This document shows, piece by piece, positions 9,200-17,985 of a stretch of DNA of 64,000 bases. The position numbers and the translations under genes were made by a program. The stretch's first letter is position 1, and each line of letters opens with the position of its first letter. The DNA comes from Candidatus Liberimonas magnetica (lineage in GTDB: Bacteria > Elusimicrobiota > Endomicrobiia > Endomicrobiales > JAFGIL01), in NCBI GenBank assembly GCA_020523885.1, contig JAJAPY010000005.1:1-64000 (forward strand), read 5' to 3'. The notes under the pieces are model-generated. The model saw nothing but the letters and a program-made list of their open reading frames with translations. It was not told where the DNA came from and searched no databases.

Positions 9200-9259
9200 A
9201 CGTCCCCAAAGACGTCCCGTCCCCAAAGACGTCCCCAAAGACGTCCCCAAAGACGTCCC
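9200..9259. repeat. 12-bp tandem repeat, unit ACGTCCCCAAAG
   Basis: Five units run head to tail: three full ACGTCCCCAAAG, one fused shortened pair, and a partial last unit. An inverted GTAGGGGACAT follows at 9272. The array is only 60 bp, has no spacers and so is not CRISPR. It may be replication slippage or a regulatory binding array before the BRO-N gene. Confidence 0.85.
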
Positions 9260-9339
9260 ACATTATTATACGTAGGGGACATACTACAAAGACAAATAGA
9301 CCGTATAATACATTGGAGTGAAATTAAAAGAGGTTCGAA

Positions 9340-10161
9340 ATGGAACAGAATAAAATTGTCGTTTTTGAAAGCAAGAAAATAAGGCGCGTATGGCATGACG
9401 ATGAGTGGTATTTTTCGGTTGTGGATGTCGTTAGTGCGCTTACAGACAGTAATAAACCGCGTGTTTACTGGAATGCGATGAAAACAAGAGTAAAAGCTCA
9501 AGATGGAATTGAACTGTCTACAATTTGTAGACAGTTGAAACTTAAGGCTTCAGATGGCAAAATGCGTGAAACCGATTGTGCAAATACTAAAAACATGTTT
9601 CGTATAATTCAATCCATTCCTTCCCCAAAAGCAGAGCCTTTCAAACAGTGGTTGGCACAGGTTGGCTACGAAAGAGTACAGGAAATAGAAAACCCTGAAT
9701 TAGCACAAGAACGGATGAAAGAATTATATGAGAAAAAGGGTTACCCTAAAGATTGGATTGATAAACGTCTAAGAGGAATTGCAATTCGACAAAACCTTAC
9801 GGATGAATGGAAAGAACGGGGTATCATAAGCGAACATGATTATGCCATACTCACCGCAGAAATATCAAAAGCAGCTTTTGGTATTACTCCATCAGAATAT
9901 AAAGAATTAAAAGGATTAAGCAGAAAAAATCAGAATTTACGTGACCATATGACAGATTTAGAACTGATTTTTACCATGCTTGGCGAAAGAGTAACAACAG
10001 AAATATCACATAAAGAAAAACCTGACACTTTTAATGATAATAAAAAGGTAGCTGTGCGCGGCGGAAGGGTTGCAGGCACTGCTCGCAAACAAACTGAAAA
10101 AGAACTTGGCAGAAGTATAGTCACCGGGCAAAACTATTTGCCTAAGCCTAAAAAGAATTAA
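9340..10161 (+). CDS. BRO-N / DinD-like phage antirepressor-type protein
   Basis: A 273-residue protein. The N-terminus (about 5-110) fits the BRO-N domain: VFESKKIRRVWHDDEWYFSV followed by DVVSALTDSNKPRVYW. The C-terminal part, ending with ARKQTEKELGRSIVTGQNYL, matches DNA-damage-inducible DinD-like relatives. Such proteins bind DNA and are spread by phages and mobile elements. It is an isolated gene beside an ORF6N remnant and repeats, and it splits the CODH genes from the acetyl-CoA synthase genes. The specific role is unknown. Confidence 0.82.
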   Translation: MEQNKIVVFESKKIRRVWHDDEWYFSVVDVVSALTDSNKPRVYWNAMKTRVKAQDGIELSTICRQLKLKASDGKMRETDCANTKNMFRIIQSIPSPKAEPFKQWLAQVGYERVQEIENPELAQERMKELYEKKGYPKDWIDKRLRGIAIRQNLTDEWKERGIISEHDYAILTAEISKAAFGITPSEYKELKGLSRKNQNLRDHMTDLELIFTMLGERVTTEISHKEKPDTFNDNKKVAVRGGRVAGTARKQTEKELGRSIVTGQNYLPKPKKN

Positions 10162-10391
10162 AAATTTATCCCGCAGTCTTGAAAACCACGGGCAGGCCCC
10201 CGCCAAAAAGAACTGGCGGGCAGGCGTGGATGTTGAAAATCCACCGGTAGTTTGGTGGAAAGCGGGATTCCGCTCCACCGAAAGTGGTAGAGGTGTTGAT
10301 ACCACCTGCATGCACGTGGAGCTTCATAACATTAAGGGGTCGAATTCGACTCTTTTAAGTCAAAAACAGTCAAAATAGAGAGGAAAATAAT
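10162..10391 (+). promoter_or_regulatory. Structured region upstream of acsB
   Basis: This gene-free stretch is unusually rich in hairpins. A palindromic repeat (10189-10226) contains CCCGCCA...TGGCGGG. It is followed by GTGGAT...ATCCAC, CCACC...GGTGG and AGCGG...CCGCT arms, and by a 9-bp stem with loop AATT (10334-10355) ending in TTTT, about 40 bases before acsB. It could be the end of the BRO-N transcript or a leader RNA with attenuation. The cobalamin-riboswitch core was not found. GAGAGGA is the likely acsB ribosome site. Confidence 0.4.
10189..10226. repeat. GC-rich palindromic repeat
   Basis: CCCGCCA-AAAAGAAC-TGGCGGG with GGCAGGC words on both sides. It shares GGCGGGCAGGC with the element inside the RACo gene at 15137-15168, so both are likely members of one dispersed family. 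Confidence 0.6.
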
Positions 10392-12569
10392 ATGTCAAAA
10401 ATAGTAGCTACAGCGGTAATGAGCGGCGCGGCAAAAATATTGGCGGACGTTAAAGAAAAATATAAGGTTATTTTAAACGCAAAGGGGCCGGAATTTGAAA
10501 CAGTGTTTCCCGGGACAGCTTACTACCTGCCCATGATTTTTGCGCTTACAGGCGTTAAGATTCAGAAACTAAAAGACATCGGGAATTTTCTCAGCTATGC
10601 GGAAAAGTTGATTCATAACCCGCCGCTTGAAAAAAACTGGCTGCCGTACCTGGGCGATGCGCTTGACAGCGGCCTTTCTACCCTGATGCTTGAAGAGATA
10701 CTTATGATGTTGAAGTACATTGAAGGAACAGAACCAAAAGAAGGCTACCTCGGGTTTCTTTCAGATACACAGATGAGGACTCTTGGCATACAGCTTGTAG
10801 ACGGCAGGATGCCCGGGTTTGCGGCGATACTTGGCGCGCCGAAGGATGCCAAGGCTGCGGTAAAGATTGTGCGCGAGCTGCAGGAAAAAAGTATCCTTAT
10901 ATTTTTAAGCGGCTCAAGCAATGGCTATACCATGAAAAAGCATCTTGAAGCTGAAGGTGTGGAAATGGGCTGGGATACGTATATCGTGCCGTTAGGTGAA
11001 GATACTGAAAGCACAATATATGCGCTTGACTGGGCTATCCGTTCAGCGCTTACTTTCGGAGGGCTTCACGGCGGTGCAGGCCAGAAATGCCTTGAATACT
11101 GCCGCGACAGGGTATTTGCGTTTGGGCTGGCGTTTGGCGAGCTAGATGATTTAAAATACGCTACAGGCGCAGGGGCTATTGCAATGGGTTTTCCCATTAT
11201 CGCTGATACGGATATACCTGAAATACTGCCCACAGGCGTGTGCACTTATGAGGAGCTTGTAAAAGAAAAAGATTTAAACAAAATGGTTAGCCGCGCAATT
11301 GAAGTGCGCGGGGTGAAAATAACTGTTTCAAAGCCCCCCATCCCTGTGCTGTACGGGGCTGCCTTTGAAGGCGAACGTGTAAGGGCAGTGGACGTTGCGG
11401 TAGAGTTCGGCGGCAAATACACAAAAGCTTTTGAGTATGTTGAAGGAAAGGAGCTGTCTGAAATAACCGACGGAAAGATTGAAGTAATAGGCAAAGAAAT
11501 TGACGAGGTTGAAGAAGGCGGGAAATTGTATTACGGTATGGTGGCATACGTGGCAGGCAGAAACATGCAAAAGGATTTTGAGCCTGTAATAGAGCGCCAG
11601 ATGCACAGGCTTATTAACCAGGCAGCGGGCGTTATGCATATAGGCCAGCGAAATATCGTCTGGCTGAGGATAAGCAAGGAAGCCAGGAAAAACGGGTTTA
11701 AAATTTCCGACCTTGGCAGGATAGTGCATACTAAATTTAAAGACGAGTTCCCTTCAATAGTAGATAAAGTGGAAGTCCACATATATACCCAGAAAGAGGA
11801 AGCGGAAAAGTATTTAGGCAGGGCCATGGAGCTGTATACAGAGCGCGACAAACGGATGGGTGCTATGACGGATGAAAGCGTAGATACCTTTTATTCATGT
11901 ACGTTGTGCCAGTCCTTTGCGCCTAACCATGTATGTATTATTACCCCTGAACGGCTGGGCTTATGCGGCGCCTATAACTGGCTGGATGGAAAAGCCGCAC
12001 ACCAGATAAAACCCACCGGCCCTAACCAGCCTGTTGTTAAGGGGCACGTGATAGATGCGGTAATAGGAGAATGGAAAGGTATCAATGATTTTGTCTATAA
12101 GTCATCAAATAAGACCTTAGAACGGTTCAGCGCATATTCTATAATAAAGTATCCGATGACGTCCTGCGGATGTTTTGAGTGCATTCTTGCCGTATTGCCG
12201 GGCACGGGCGGCGTGATGGTGGTTGACAGGACTTTTATGGAAATGACGCCTTGCGGCATGACGTTTTCTACTCTTGCAGGTGTAGTAGGCGGCGGCCAGC
12301 AGACACCGGGATTTCTTGGGGTGGGCTTGAATTACCTTGTAAGCAAGAAATTTATTTCTGCTGAAGGCGGGTTGAAGCGCCTTGTATGGATGCCGGCCCA
12401 GATTAAGGAAAGGTTCAGGGCTGAACTTCTTGAACGCGCCACAGAGCTTGGCGTCCCTGACTTGCTGGATAAAATAGCAGACGAAAAAGTAACTAATGAT
12501 ATAGGCAAACTGATAGAGTTTCTTTCAGAAAAAAAGCACCCTGCCCTTGAGATGGGCGAATTGGTATAG
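10392..12569 (+). CDS. acsB: Acetyl-CoA synthase (CODH/ACS beta subunit)
   Basis: A 725-residue bacterial-type acetyl-CoA synthase, close to the 729 residues of the Moorella enzyme, with the N-terminal CODH-contact domain that archaeal CdhC lacks. It joins CO, a methyl group from the corrinoid protein, and CoA. A-cluster cysteines are all present: C503, C506, C515 and C525 for the cubane, and C592-G-C594 for the distal nickel; their spacing equals that of the known enzyme. It starts the second Wood-Ljungdahl block, with acsD 9 bases downstream. Confidence 0.96.
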   Translation: MSKIVATAVMSGAAKILADVKEKYKVILNAKGPEFETVFPGTAYYLPMIFALTGVKIQKLKDIGNFLSYAEKLIHNPPLEKNWLPYLGDALDSGLSTLMLEEILMMLKYIEGTEPKEGYLGFLSDTQMRTLGIQLVDGRMPGFAAILGAPKDAKAAVKIVRELQEKSILIFLSGSSNGYTMKKHLEAEGVEMGWDTYIVPLGEDTESTIYALDWAIRSALTFGGLHGGAGQKCLEYCRDRVFAFGLAFGELDDLKYATGAGAIAMGFPIIADTDIPEILPTGVCTYEELVKEKDLNKMVSRAIEVRGVKITVSKPPIPVLYGAAFEGERVRAVDVAVEFGGKYTKAFEYVEGKELSEITDGKIEVIGKEIDEVEEGGKLYYGMVAYVAGRNMQKDFEPVIERQMHRLINQAAGVMHIGQRNIVWLRISKEARKNGFKISDLGRIVHTKFKDEFPSIVDKVEVHIYTQKEEAEKYLGRAMELYTERDKRMGAMTDESVDTFYSCTLCQSFAPNHVCIITPERLGLCGAYNWLDGKAAHQIKPTGPNQPVVKGHVIDAVIGEWKGINDFVYKSSNKTLERFSAYSIIKYPMTSCGCFECILAVLPGTGGVMVVDRTFMEMTPCGMTFSTLAGVVGGGQQTPGFLGVGLNYLVSKKFISAEGGLKRLVWMPAQIKERFRAELLERATELGVPDLLDKIADEKVTNDIGKLIEFLSEKKHPALEMGELV

Positions 12570-12578
12570 GAGCGGTTT

Positions 12579-13505
12579 ATGCAATACGATGACGTAAAAG
12601 AGAAATGGAGCGGAGCTGTAAACGAGCTGGCGCTCTCTGATAAAATAAAAATCGGCGGAGAGACGGCATTTTCGTATCACAGGTTTGAAGGGAATTTCCC
12701 CAACGTTCCTTTAGTTGCAATGGAAATAAATGATGTATATCCAAAAGCCTGGCCGGTGTTTTTAAAGGATTCCATAGGCGAAGATGCACTGAAAAACCCG
12801 GTTACGTGGGCTCAAAAATGCGTGAACGAATTTGATGCTGACCTGATATTTTATGATATGCCCGGCACGCACCAGGATAAGGAAAATATCGGGCCGCAGC
12901 AGGCAGCAGAGGGCATGAACGCTGTTTTAAGCGCAGTTGAGTTGCCCGTTATAGTAAGGCCGGACGGCAATAACGATAAAAAGAATGAGGTTTTCTCCAA
13001 ATGCTGCGAGCAGGCAAAAAGGCAGATAATAATTGGTTCAGCCAAGGAAGATAATTACAGGACAATAACGGCTTCGGCTATGGCAGGAAAACACTTTATA
13101 ATTACAGAAGCGCCTATTGACGTAAATATATCCAAACAGACAAATATACTTGTAACACAGATGAACTTCCCGCTTGATAGGATAATTATGGACCCGCTGA
13201 CAGGCGCTCTGGGGTACGGGCTTGAATATACGTATTCCGTAATGGAAAGAATAAGGCTTCAGACTTTTAATGACGATAAAATGATGTCCCCGCCTCTTAT
13301 ATGCTGTGTGGGCCAGGACGTCTGGAAGGCAAAGGAAATAAAGATCGAAGCCCAAAACCTGGGCAGCAACCTGGAAAGAGGCATTAACTGGGAAACCACA
13401 ACTGCTATAAGCTTAATTTTATCCGGCGCTAATATAGTCGTTGTGCGCCACCCGGAATCGGTGAAATTGATCAAGAAGTTTATTAAGTCATTATATAATA
13501 GTTAA
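12579..13505 (+). CDS. acsD: Corrinoid iron-sulfur protein, small subunit
   Basis: A 308-residue TIM-barrel protein of the AcsD/CdhD family. It includes GETAFSYHRFEGNFPN near the start, ADLIFYDMPGTHQD, and MDPLTGALGYGLEYTYSVMERIR. It forms a heterodimer with the large subunit and helps hold the cobamide that carries the methyl group to AcsB. TAGGAGCGG precedes the ATG and the gene follows acsB closely, so they are one operon. Confidence 0.93.
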   Translation: MQYDDVKEKWSGAVNELALSDKIKIGGETAFSYHRFEGNFPNVPLVAMEINDVYPKAWPVFLKDSIGEDALKNPVTWAQKCVNEFDADLIFYDMPGTHQDKENIGPQQAAEGMNAVLSAVELPVIVRPDGNNDKKNEVFSKCCEQAKRQIIIGSAKEDNYRTITASAMAGKHFIITEAPIDVNISKQTNILVTQMNFPLDRIIMDPLTGALGYGLEYTYSVMERIRLQTFNDDKMMSPPLICCVGQDVWKAKEIKIEAQNLGSNLERGINWETTTAISLILSGANIVVVRHPESVKLIKKFIKSLYNS

Positions 13506-13571
13506 GGTCATGTATGTCCAAATTGGATAGCATAACCCGATGAAGACCGTAGTGGAGATTTAATTACAGCC

Positions 13572-13619
13572 CCCTCACCTCTTTCCTCTCCCTCGAGGGG
13601 AGAGGATTAAAGGTGAGGG
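13572..13619. repeat. CCCTCACC-type palindromic repeat between acsD and acsC
   Basis: CCCTCACCT at the left and AGGTGAGGG at the right flank CCTCTCCCTCGAGGGGAGAGG, giving a long near-perfect hairpin of 48 bp. It resembles a widespread REP-like family. It lies in the 140-bp gap inside the acs operon and may act as an mRNA stabiliser or be neutral. Confidence 0.75.
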
Positions 13620-13645
13620 TGAATTGATTATATGAGGAGAATGAA

Positions 13646-14974
13646 ATGGCATTAACAGGGCTTCAGATATTTAAATTATTGCCGAACAAAAACTGCAACG
13701 AATGCGGCGTACCCACATGCCTGGCTTTTGCAATGAAACTTGCAGCAAAGGCCGCTGAACCAAAGTCATGTCCGTACATTTCAGAAGAAGCAATGGGAGT
13801 CTTAGGAGCTTCCCAGACGCCGCCTATTAAAAAGCTTAGTTTTAGATTATCCGGAAAATCAATAGATATCGGCGCTGAGACTGTAATGTACAGGCATGAA
13901 AAAAGGTTTATTAATAAGCCAGTAATCGCTTTGGAGATAAGTGACGGGTTATCAAACGATGAGTTTGACAAGAAACTCAAAGAAATAATGTCTTATACGT
14001 TTAACAGGGTTGGCGAAGACCTTTTTTGTGAAGGCATATCGCTTCTAAACACTTCAAATAATATTGAAAATTACATAAATAGATATAAAGCGCTGACAGG
14101 CTTAGACAGGGTGATTATATTATCAGGGATTAATCCTGCCATATTGGAGCAGGTATTAAATACAGGGGGCACTCACGCAAATTTAATACTTAACAGTTGC
14201 AGGCTTGCGGATTTTGACGGATATGTAAATATTGCTTCAGGGAAGGATATTAAAGTTGTTGTTGAGGCGGAAAACCCGGAAGAATTATTTGACCTTGTTC
14301 TAAAAGCGGAAGGCAGCAGCATAAAAAACATTATATTGAAACAGAATTCAAATTCTGTTGCGGATTTGCTTAAAAATAATGTTACTTTAAGGCGCCTGGC
14401 ATTAAAAAGGAATTTTAAGCCCGCAGGATACCCCATTTTATCCGAAAGCAGCGACAGGCTGTTTGATTGTGTGACCGGTATCTGTAAATATTCATCAATT
14501 ATAATATTAAAAGATTACAACGGCGCTTCGCTTTTTCCCCTTCTTACCTTGAGGCAGAATATTTATACCGATCCGCAGAAACCTCTGCAAATACAGCCGG
14601 GTATTTATAAAGTCGGTGAACCCGCGGCTGATTCGCCGTTAATGGTTACTACAAATTTCTCCTTAACCTATTTTATAGTTTCAGGTGAGGTCGGCAATTC
14701 GCCTTACAGCGCCTGGCTGCTAATCGCTGATTCAGAAGGGATGTCAGTGCTTACAGCCTGGTCTGCTAATAAATTCTCTCCGGAACTTATCGCCCGCTCG
14801 GTCAGGGACTCAAAGATAGAAAATGAAATCAAGCACAGAAAAATTATAATCCCGGGTTATGTGGCGATCCTGCAAGGCGACCTGGAAGAGAAGCTTGCAG
14901 GCTGGGAAGTTAAGGTAGGCCCGCAGGAAGCAGTAGACATTCCGCAGTACCTTAAAGAAACGTGGAAGCAGTAA
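13646..14974 (+). CDS. acsC: Corrinoid iron-sulfur protein, large subunit
   Basis: A 442-residue AcsC/CdhE protein. The N-terminal 4Fe-4S domain has C17, C20, C25 and C42 in NCNECGVPTC and SCPY. This cluster reduces the cobamide. A TIM-barrel and a C-terminal cobamide-binding part follow, the latter including AWSANKFSPELIARSV. It partners the acsD product. GAGGAG lies before the ATG, and the stop TAA is directly followed by the RACo ATG. Confidence 0.93.
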   Translation: MALTGLQIFKLLPNKNCNECGVPTCLAFAMKLAAKAAEPKSCPYISEEAMGVLGASQTPPIKKLSFRLSGKSIDIGAETVMYRHEKRFINKPVIALEISDGLSNDEFDKKLKEIMSYTFNRVGEDLFCEGISLLNTSNNIENYINRYKALTGLDRVIILSGINPAILEQVLNTGGTHANLILNSCRLADFDGYVNIASGKDIKVVVEAENPEELFDLVLKAEGSSIKNIILKQNSNSVADLLKNNVTLRRLALKRNFKPAGYPILSESSDRLFDCVTGICKYSSIIILKDYNGASLFPLLTLRQNIYTDPQKPLQIQPGIYKVGEPAADSPLMVTTNFSLTYFIVSGEVGNSPYSAWLLIADSEGMSVLTAWSANKFSPELIARSVRDSKIENEIKHRKIIIPGYVAILQGDLEEKLAGWEVKVGPQEAVDIPQYLKETWKQ

Positions 14975-16531
14975 ATGAAAAAGCTTACGCTCATCTCAGG
15001 TAATTTTAACAAAACCATCCTTGTAAAAGAAAATTCCAATTTATTAAGCATAATACAACAAAGCGGGCTCTTTATTGATGCTCCGTGCGGCGGCAACGGA
15101 ACGTGTAAAAAATGCACGGTTTTTATTGATGAAAAACCCCGCCTCACCGGCGGGCAGGCCTGCCTGGCATGTAGGGTAAGCGTTGAGAATGATATGATTG
15201 TAAGGGTGCCGGAATATGCTAACCTTGAATTGAAAAATGAAAAAACGCAAATCGCCAAATATTTTAAAGGGCATTGTATTGAACCTGCGGTTAAAACCGA
15301 TGGGCCGAACAACCTGGGTGCTGCCATAGACCTTGGCACAACTACAATATGTATAGAGCTTTTAGAATTAAACAAGGGCAAAATAGTTGATTCTATTACT
15401 TTCTATAATCCGCAGATAATTTATGGGGCTGATATTATCCACCGCATTGTTTTTGCCCAAAAAGGCGATAATGCGCAATTGCTTCAAAAAAATGTAATTG
15501 ATGAAATAAGAATGGCGATCAATGATTTATGCCTGAAAAACAATTTCAGGCTTGAAGATGTAAAAGCCGCAGTCATAGCCGGAAATACAACAATGATTCA
15601 TCTGGCAATGGGGCTTCCGACAAAAGATATAAGGGAAAAGCTTTATTTGCCGGCACCGGATAAATATCCTGAGGTTAATATTTTAAAAGATGGTAAGATA
15701 TTTATAATACCCTGGGTAGCTAATTATCTTGGAGGGGATATAGTCTCAGGTGTAATTGCGAGCGGGCTGCATAAAAAAACAGGGATTAACATCTTGCTTG
15801 ACATAGGGACAAACGGCGAAATTATAATCGGAAACAATGAGTGGATGGCCGGGTGCGCCTGTTCAGCCGGCCCGGCATTTGAAGGCATGGGACTTAACTG
15901 CGGCATGAGGTACAAAGCCGGCGCAGTAACAAGTGCAACTTATAATAACGGCAAGTTTGAATACTCTGTAGCAGGGGAATCAAAGCCCGGCGGCATATGC
16001 GGGACAGGAGTTATCAGTTTATTAAAACATTTAAGAGAACAGAATTATATTGATAAACGGGGCAAGTTTACAGATAAAGTTACCGATAAAATCAACGGCA
16101 GAAAATCTTTTATACTGTTTAAGGCAGATGACTCGTTTAATAATGAGGTTATTTACATCGACGAAACGGATATTGACAATATTCTAAGAGCTAAAGCGGC
16201 GATATACTCAGGAATGAGCCTTATAATGAAAAAGCTGGATATTCCATTTTCAAATATCAATAATTTTTACATAGCCGGAGGCATCGGGAATGCATTAAAT
16301 ATAGAAGATGCGTTATACATAGGATTGTTCCCTCCCATGGACAGGAAGAAAATTAAATTTATCGGGAACTCGTCGCTTACAGGGGCGGTTAAATATTTGT
16401 TATCTCAAGAAGCAAGAAGCGAAACTTATGATATACAGAAAGCAATCACTTATCTAGATTTAAGCAGTGAGCCAAAATATATGGATGAATACCTGGCAGC
16501 CTTATTTATCCCACATACAGATCAACCTTAA
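14975..16531 (+). CDS. acsV: Reductive activator of the corrinoid protein (RACo)
   Basis: A 518-residue protein with an N-terminal 2Fe-2S ferredoxin domain and a C-terminal ASKHA-type ATPase (AIDLGTTT, IAGNTTMIHLAMG, LLDIGTNGEI, GPAFEGMG, YIAGGIGNALN). It uses ATP to reduce inactive Co(II) corrinoid protein back to Co(I). The first three cluster cysteines are C38, C44 and C47. The last is C63 or C66, only 15-18 residues later, where the family usually has about 30. That shortened loop is encoded by a palindromic repeat. Total length is shorter than the roughly 630 residues of characterised RACo. Confidence 0.9.
   Translation: MKKLTLISGNFNKTILVKENSNLLSIIQQSGLFIDAPCGGNGTCKKCTVFIDEKPRLTGGQACLACRVSVENDMIVRVPEYANLELKNEKTQIAKYFKGHCIEPAVKTDGPNNLGAAIDLGTTTICIELLELNKGKIVDSITFYNPQIIYGADIIHRIVFAQKGDNAQLLQKNVIDEIRMAINDLCLKNNFRLEDVKAAVIAGNTTMIHLAMGLPTKDIREKLYLPAPDKYPEVNILKDGKIFIIPWVANYLGGDIVSGVIASGLHKKTGINILLDIGTNGEIIIGNNEWMAGCACSAGPAFEGMGLNCGMRYKAGAVTSATYNNGKFEYSVAGESKPGGICGTGVISLLKHLREQNYIDKRGKFTDKVTDKINGRKSFILFKADDSFNNEVIYIDETDIDNILRAKAAIYSGMSLIMKKLDIPFSNINNFYIAGGIGNALNIEDALYIGLFPPMDRKKIKFIGNSSLTGAVKYLLSQEARSETYDIQKAITYLDLSSEPKYMDEYLAALFIPHTDQP
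15137..15168. repeat. Palindromic repeat inside the RACo reading frame
   Basis: CCCCGCC-TCA-CCGGCGGG followed by CAGGCCTG, embedded in frame and encoding PRLTGGQACLA next to the final 2Fe-2S cysteine. It shares GGCGGGCAGGC with the intergenic element at 10189-10226. Local GC content is far above the surrounding gene. Confidence 0.65.
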
Positions 16532-16540
16532 GAAGTTCCC

Positions 16541-16569
16541 TTGAAATATAATTAAATATCGTATAAAAT
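16541..16569 (+). promoter_or_regulatory. Promoter of rmuC
   Basis: TTGAAA (16541-16546), 17-base spacer, TAAAAT (16564-16569). The ATG follows after 7 bases with no Shine-Dalgarno site, predicting a leaderless transcript. Confidence 0.6.
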
Positions 16570-16576
16570 ATAACCA

Positions 16577-17680
16577 ATGAATATATTTGTTCTTGTAATC
16601 ATACTTCTTGCTGCGGTAATAATTATATTAGCCTTAAGAAAATCAAAAACTTCTGACCAGTCATTTCTTTTACTGCAGCAGCAGCTTGAGAATTTGAGAC
16701 TTCAAGTCTCGGAAAGCCTTAAAAACAACACGGATGTAGTAAACAAACAGCTTTTTGGAATAATGAGCCAGGTGAATAATCAGCTTGACAAAGTTACAAA
16801 CCAGCTTTCTACATCCCAGAAAAACATGGGAGAAAGGCTCGATAACACGACAAACATCATATCAAAGGTAGAAAAAGAGTTAGGCTCTCTTTCCGTTGCT
16901 ACAGAGAGGGTCTTTGAAGTAGGAAAGGATATATCAAGCCTTCAGGAGATACTCCAGTCACCAAAACTCAGGGGTAACCTCGGTGAGCTTTTTCTGGGTG
17001 ACCTTCTTGGTCAGATGCTTCCGAAAGAAAATTTTACAACCCAGCATAAGTTTAAAAGTGGCGAGGCTGTGGACGCGGTAGTGCAGCTTAGCGGTGGGCT
17101 TGTACCTGTGGATTCGAAGTTCCCCCTTGAAAACTTTAAGAAGTACGTGGAGACACAGGGCGAAGAAGAGAAAAAAGCCGTAAGAAGAAAGTTCGTATCT
17201 GACGTTAAAAAGCATATTGATGCGATAGCTGCCAAATATATAGTGCCGGATGAAGGCACGTTCGATTTCGCTCTCATGTACATACCTGCGGAGAATGTTT
17301 ACTACGAAACGATAATAAAAGATGAAGATAACTCAAGTATCTCGGAGTACGCGGTTTCAAGGCGGGTCATCCCTGTATCCCCGAACTCTTTTTACGCTTA
17401 CCTGCAGGCTATAGTGCTTGGGCTTAAAGGAATGAAGGTTGAAAAGACCGCTGGCGAGATAATCCAGCACCTTGCCCGTTTAAAAGGCGATTTTGAACGT
17501 TTTAAATGTGAGTTCGATATTTTAGGCAAGCATATAACAAACATAAAAACAAAATTTGACGAAAGCTCAAAGCGTCTTGAAAAATTTGAAGATAAGCTTA
17601 TTGGTTCTGAGCTCGGCGACCTGAAAGCACCTGGAAAAACAACCGAAACCTGCGAGCTTGAGAATAAAACATTAGTTTAA
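16577..17680 (+). CDS. rmuC: DNA recombination protein RmuC-like
   Basis: A 367-residue RmuC-family protein: N-terminal membrane helix (residues 2-21), a coiled-coil region to about 115, then the conserved nuclease-like core with LQSPKLRGNLGELFL, VDSKFPLENFKKY and FALMYIPAENVYYE. The family limits certain DNA rearrangements and has been linked to removal of foreign DNA. It is the last clear host gene before the att scars. Confidence 0.9.
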   Translation: MNIFVLVIILLAAVIIILALRKSKTSDQSFLLLQQQLENLRLQVSESLKNNTDVVNKQLFGIMSQVNNQLDKVTNQLSTSQKNMGERLDNTTNIISKVEKELGSLSVATERVFEVGKDISSLQEILQSPKLRGNLGELFLGDLLGQMLPKENFTTQHKFKSGEAVDAVVQLSGGLVPVDSKFPLENFKKYVETQGEEEKKAVRRKFVSDVKKHIDAIAAKYIVPDEGTFDFALMYIPAENVYYETIIKDEDNSSISEYAVSRRVIPVSPNSFYAYLQAIVLGLKGMKVEKTAGEIIQHLARLKGDFERFKCEFDILGKHITNIKTKFDESSKRLEKFEDKLIGSELGDLKAPGKTTETCELENKTLV

Positions 17681-17687
17681 TGCTGTA

Positions 17688-17737
17688 ATATAAAAGCTCC
17701 CGCCATCGTCTATTGGTCCAGGACATCGCCCTCTCAA
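17688..17737 (+). tRNA. Truncated tRNA-Glu(CUC) 5' half, att scar 1
   Basis: Bases 17699-17737 match the 5' half of tRNA-Glu: acceptor arm CCCGCCA, TC, D arm GTCTATTGGTCCAGGAC, anticodon stem TCGCC and loop CTCTCAA with anticodon CTC. The sequence then departs from any tRNA. About ten bases of 5' flank are also shared with the second copy at 19723. The break in the anticodon loop is a common crossover site for tyrosine recombinases. It is not a functional tRNA. Confidence 0.8.
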
Positions 17738-17770
17738 ATCTAAAATCGCCCCAGCTGTAGTGGCTTTATC

Positions 17771-17810
17771 GTCGGAACGTTTCGGACTGTTTCGGGTCAT
17801 TTCGGGCTGT
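17771..17810. repeat. 10-bp phased tandem repeat, TTCGG units
   Basis: Four units at exact 10-base steps: one diverged (GTCGGAACGT) and three of TTCGGNNNNT. The spacing equals one DNA turn, so it could be a binding array near an element end; slippage is equally possible. Confidence 0.5.
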
Positions 17811-17866
17811 TTTTGGCTATTACCCGTCAAACAGCTGTCAAACTTATTGAATCTGTTTTTTGAAAG

Positions 17867-17906
17867 CAATATTCTATATGCAACCATACTTGCATATAGA
17901 ATATTG
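17867..17906. repeat. Perfect 17-bp inverted repeat
   Basis: CAATATTCTATATGCAA and its exact reverse complement are separated by CCATAC. There is no T tract on either side, so a terminator is unlikely. It lies between att scar 1 and the ATPase promoter and may be an operator or a recombinase-arm site. Confidence 0.85.
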
Positions 17907-17985
17907 TGAAATGGAGTTGGAAGATATAATTGGATAGTGCGATGTTCGCCAGTTCTCTCCAATAGCCTCCCGGTTTGCAAATACC

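Noticed and set aside
9200-9259. CRISPR array
   Set aside because: Units are 12 bp, directly adjacent with no spacers, and no cas genes are nearby.
10162-10391. Cobalamin riboswitch before acsB
   Set aside because: The conserved core words of the cobalamin riboswitch could not be placed; only generic hairpins and a dispersed palindrome are seen.
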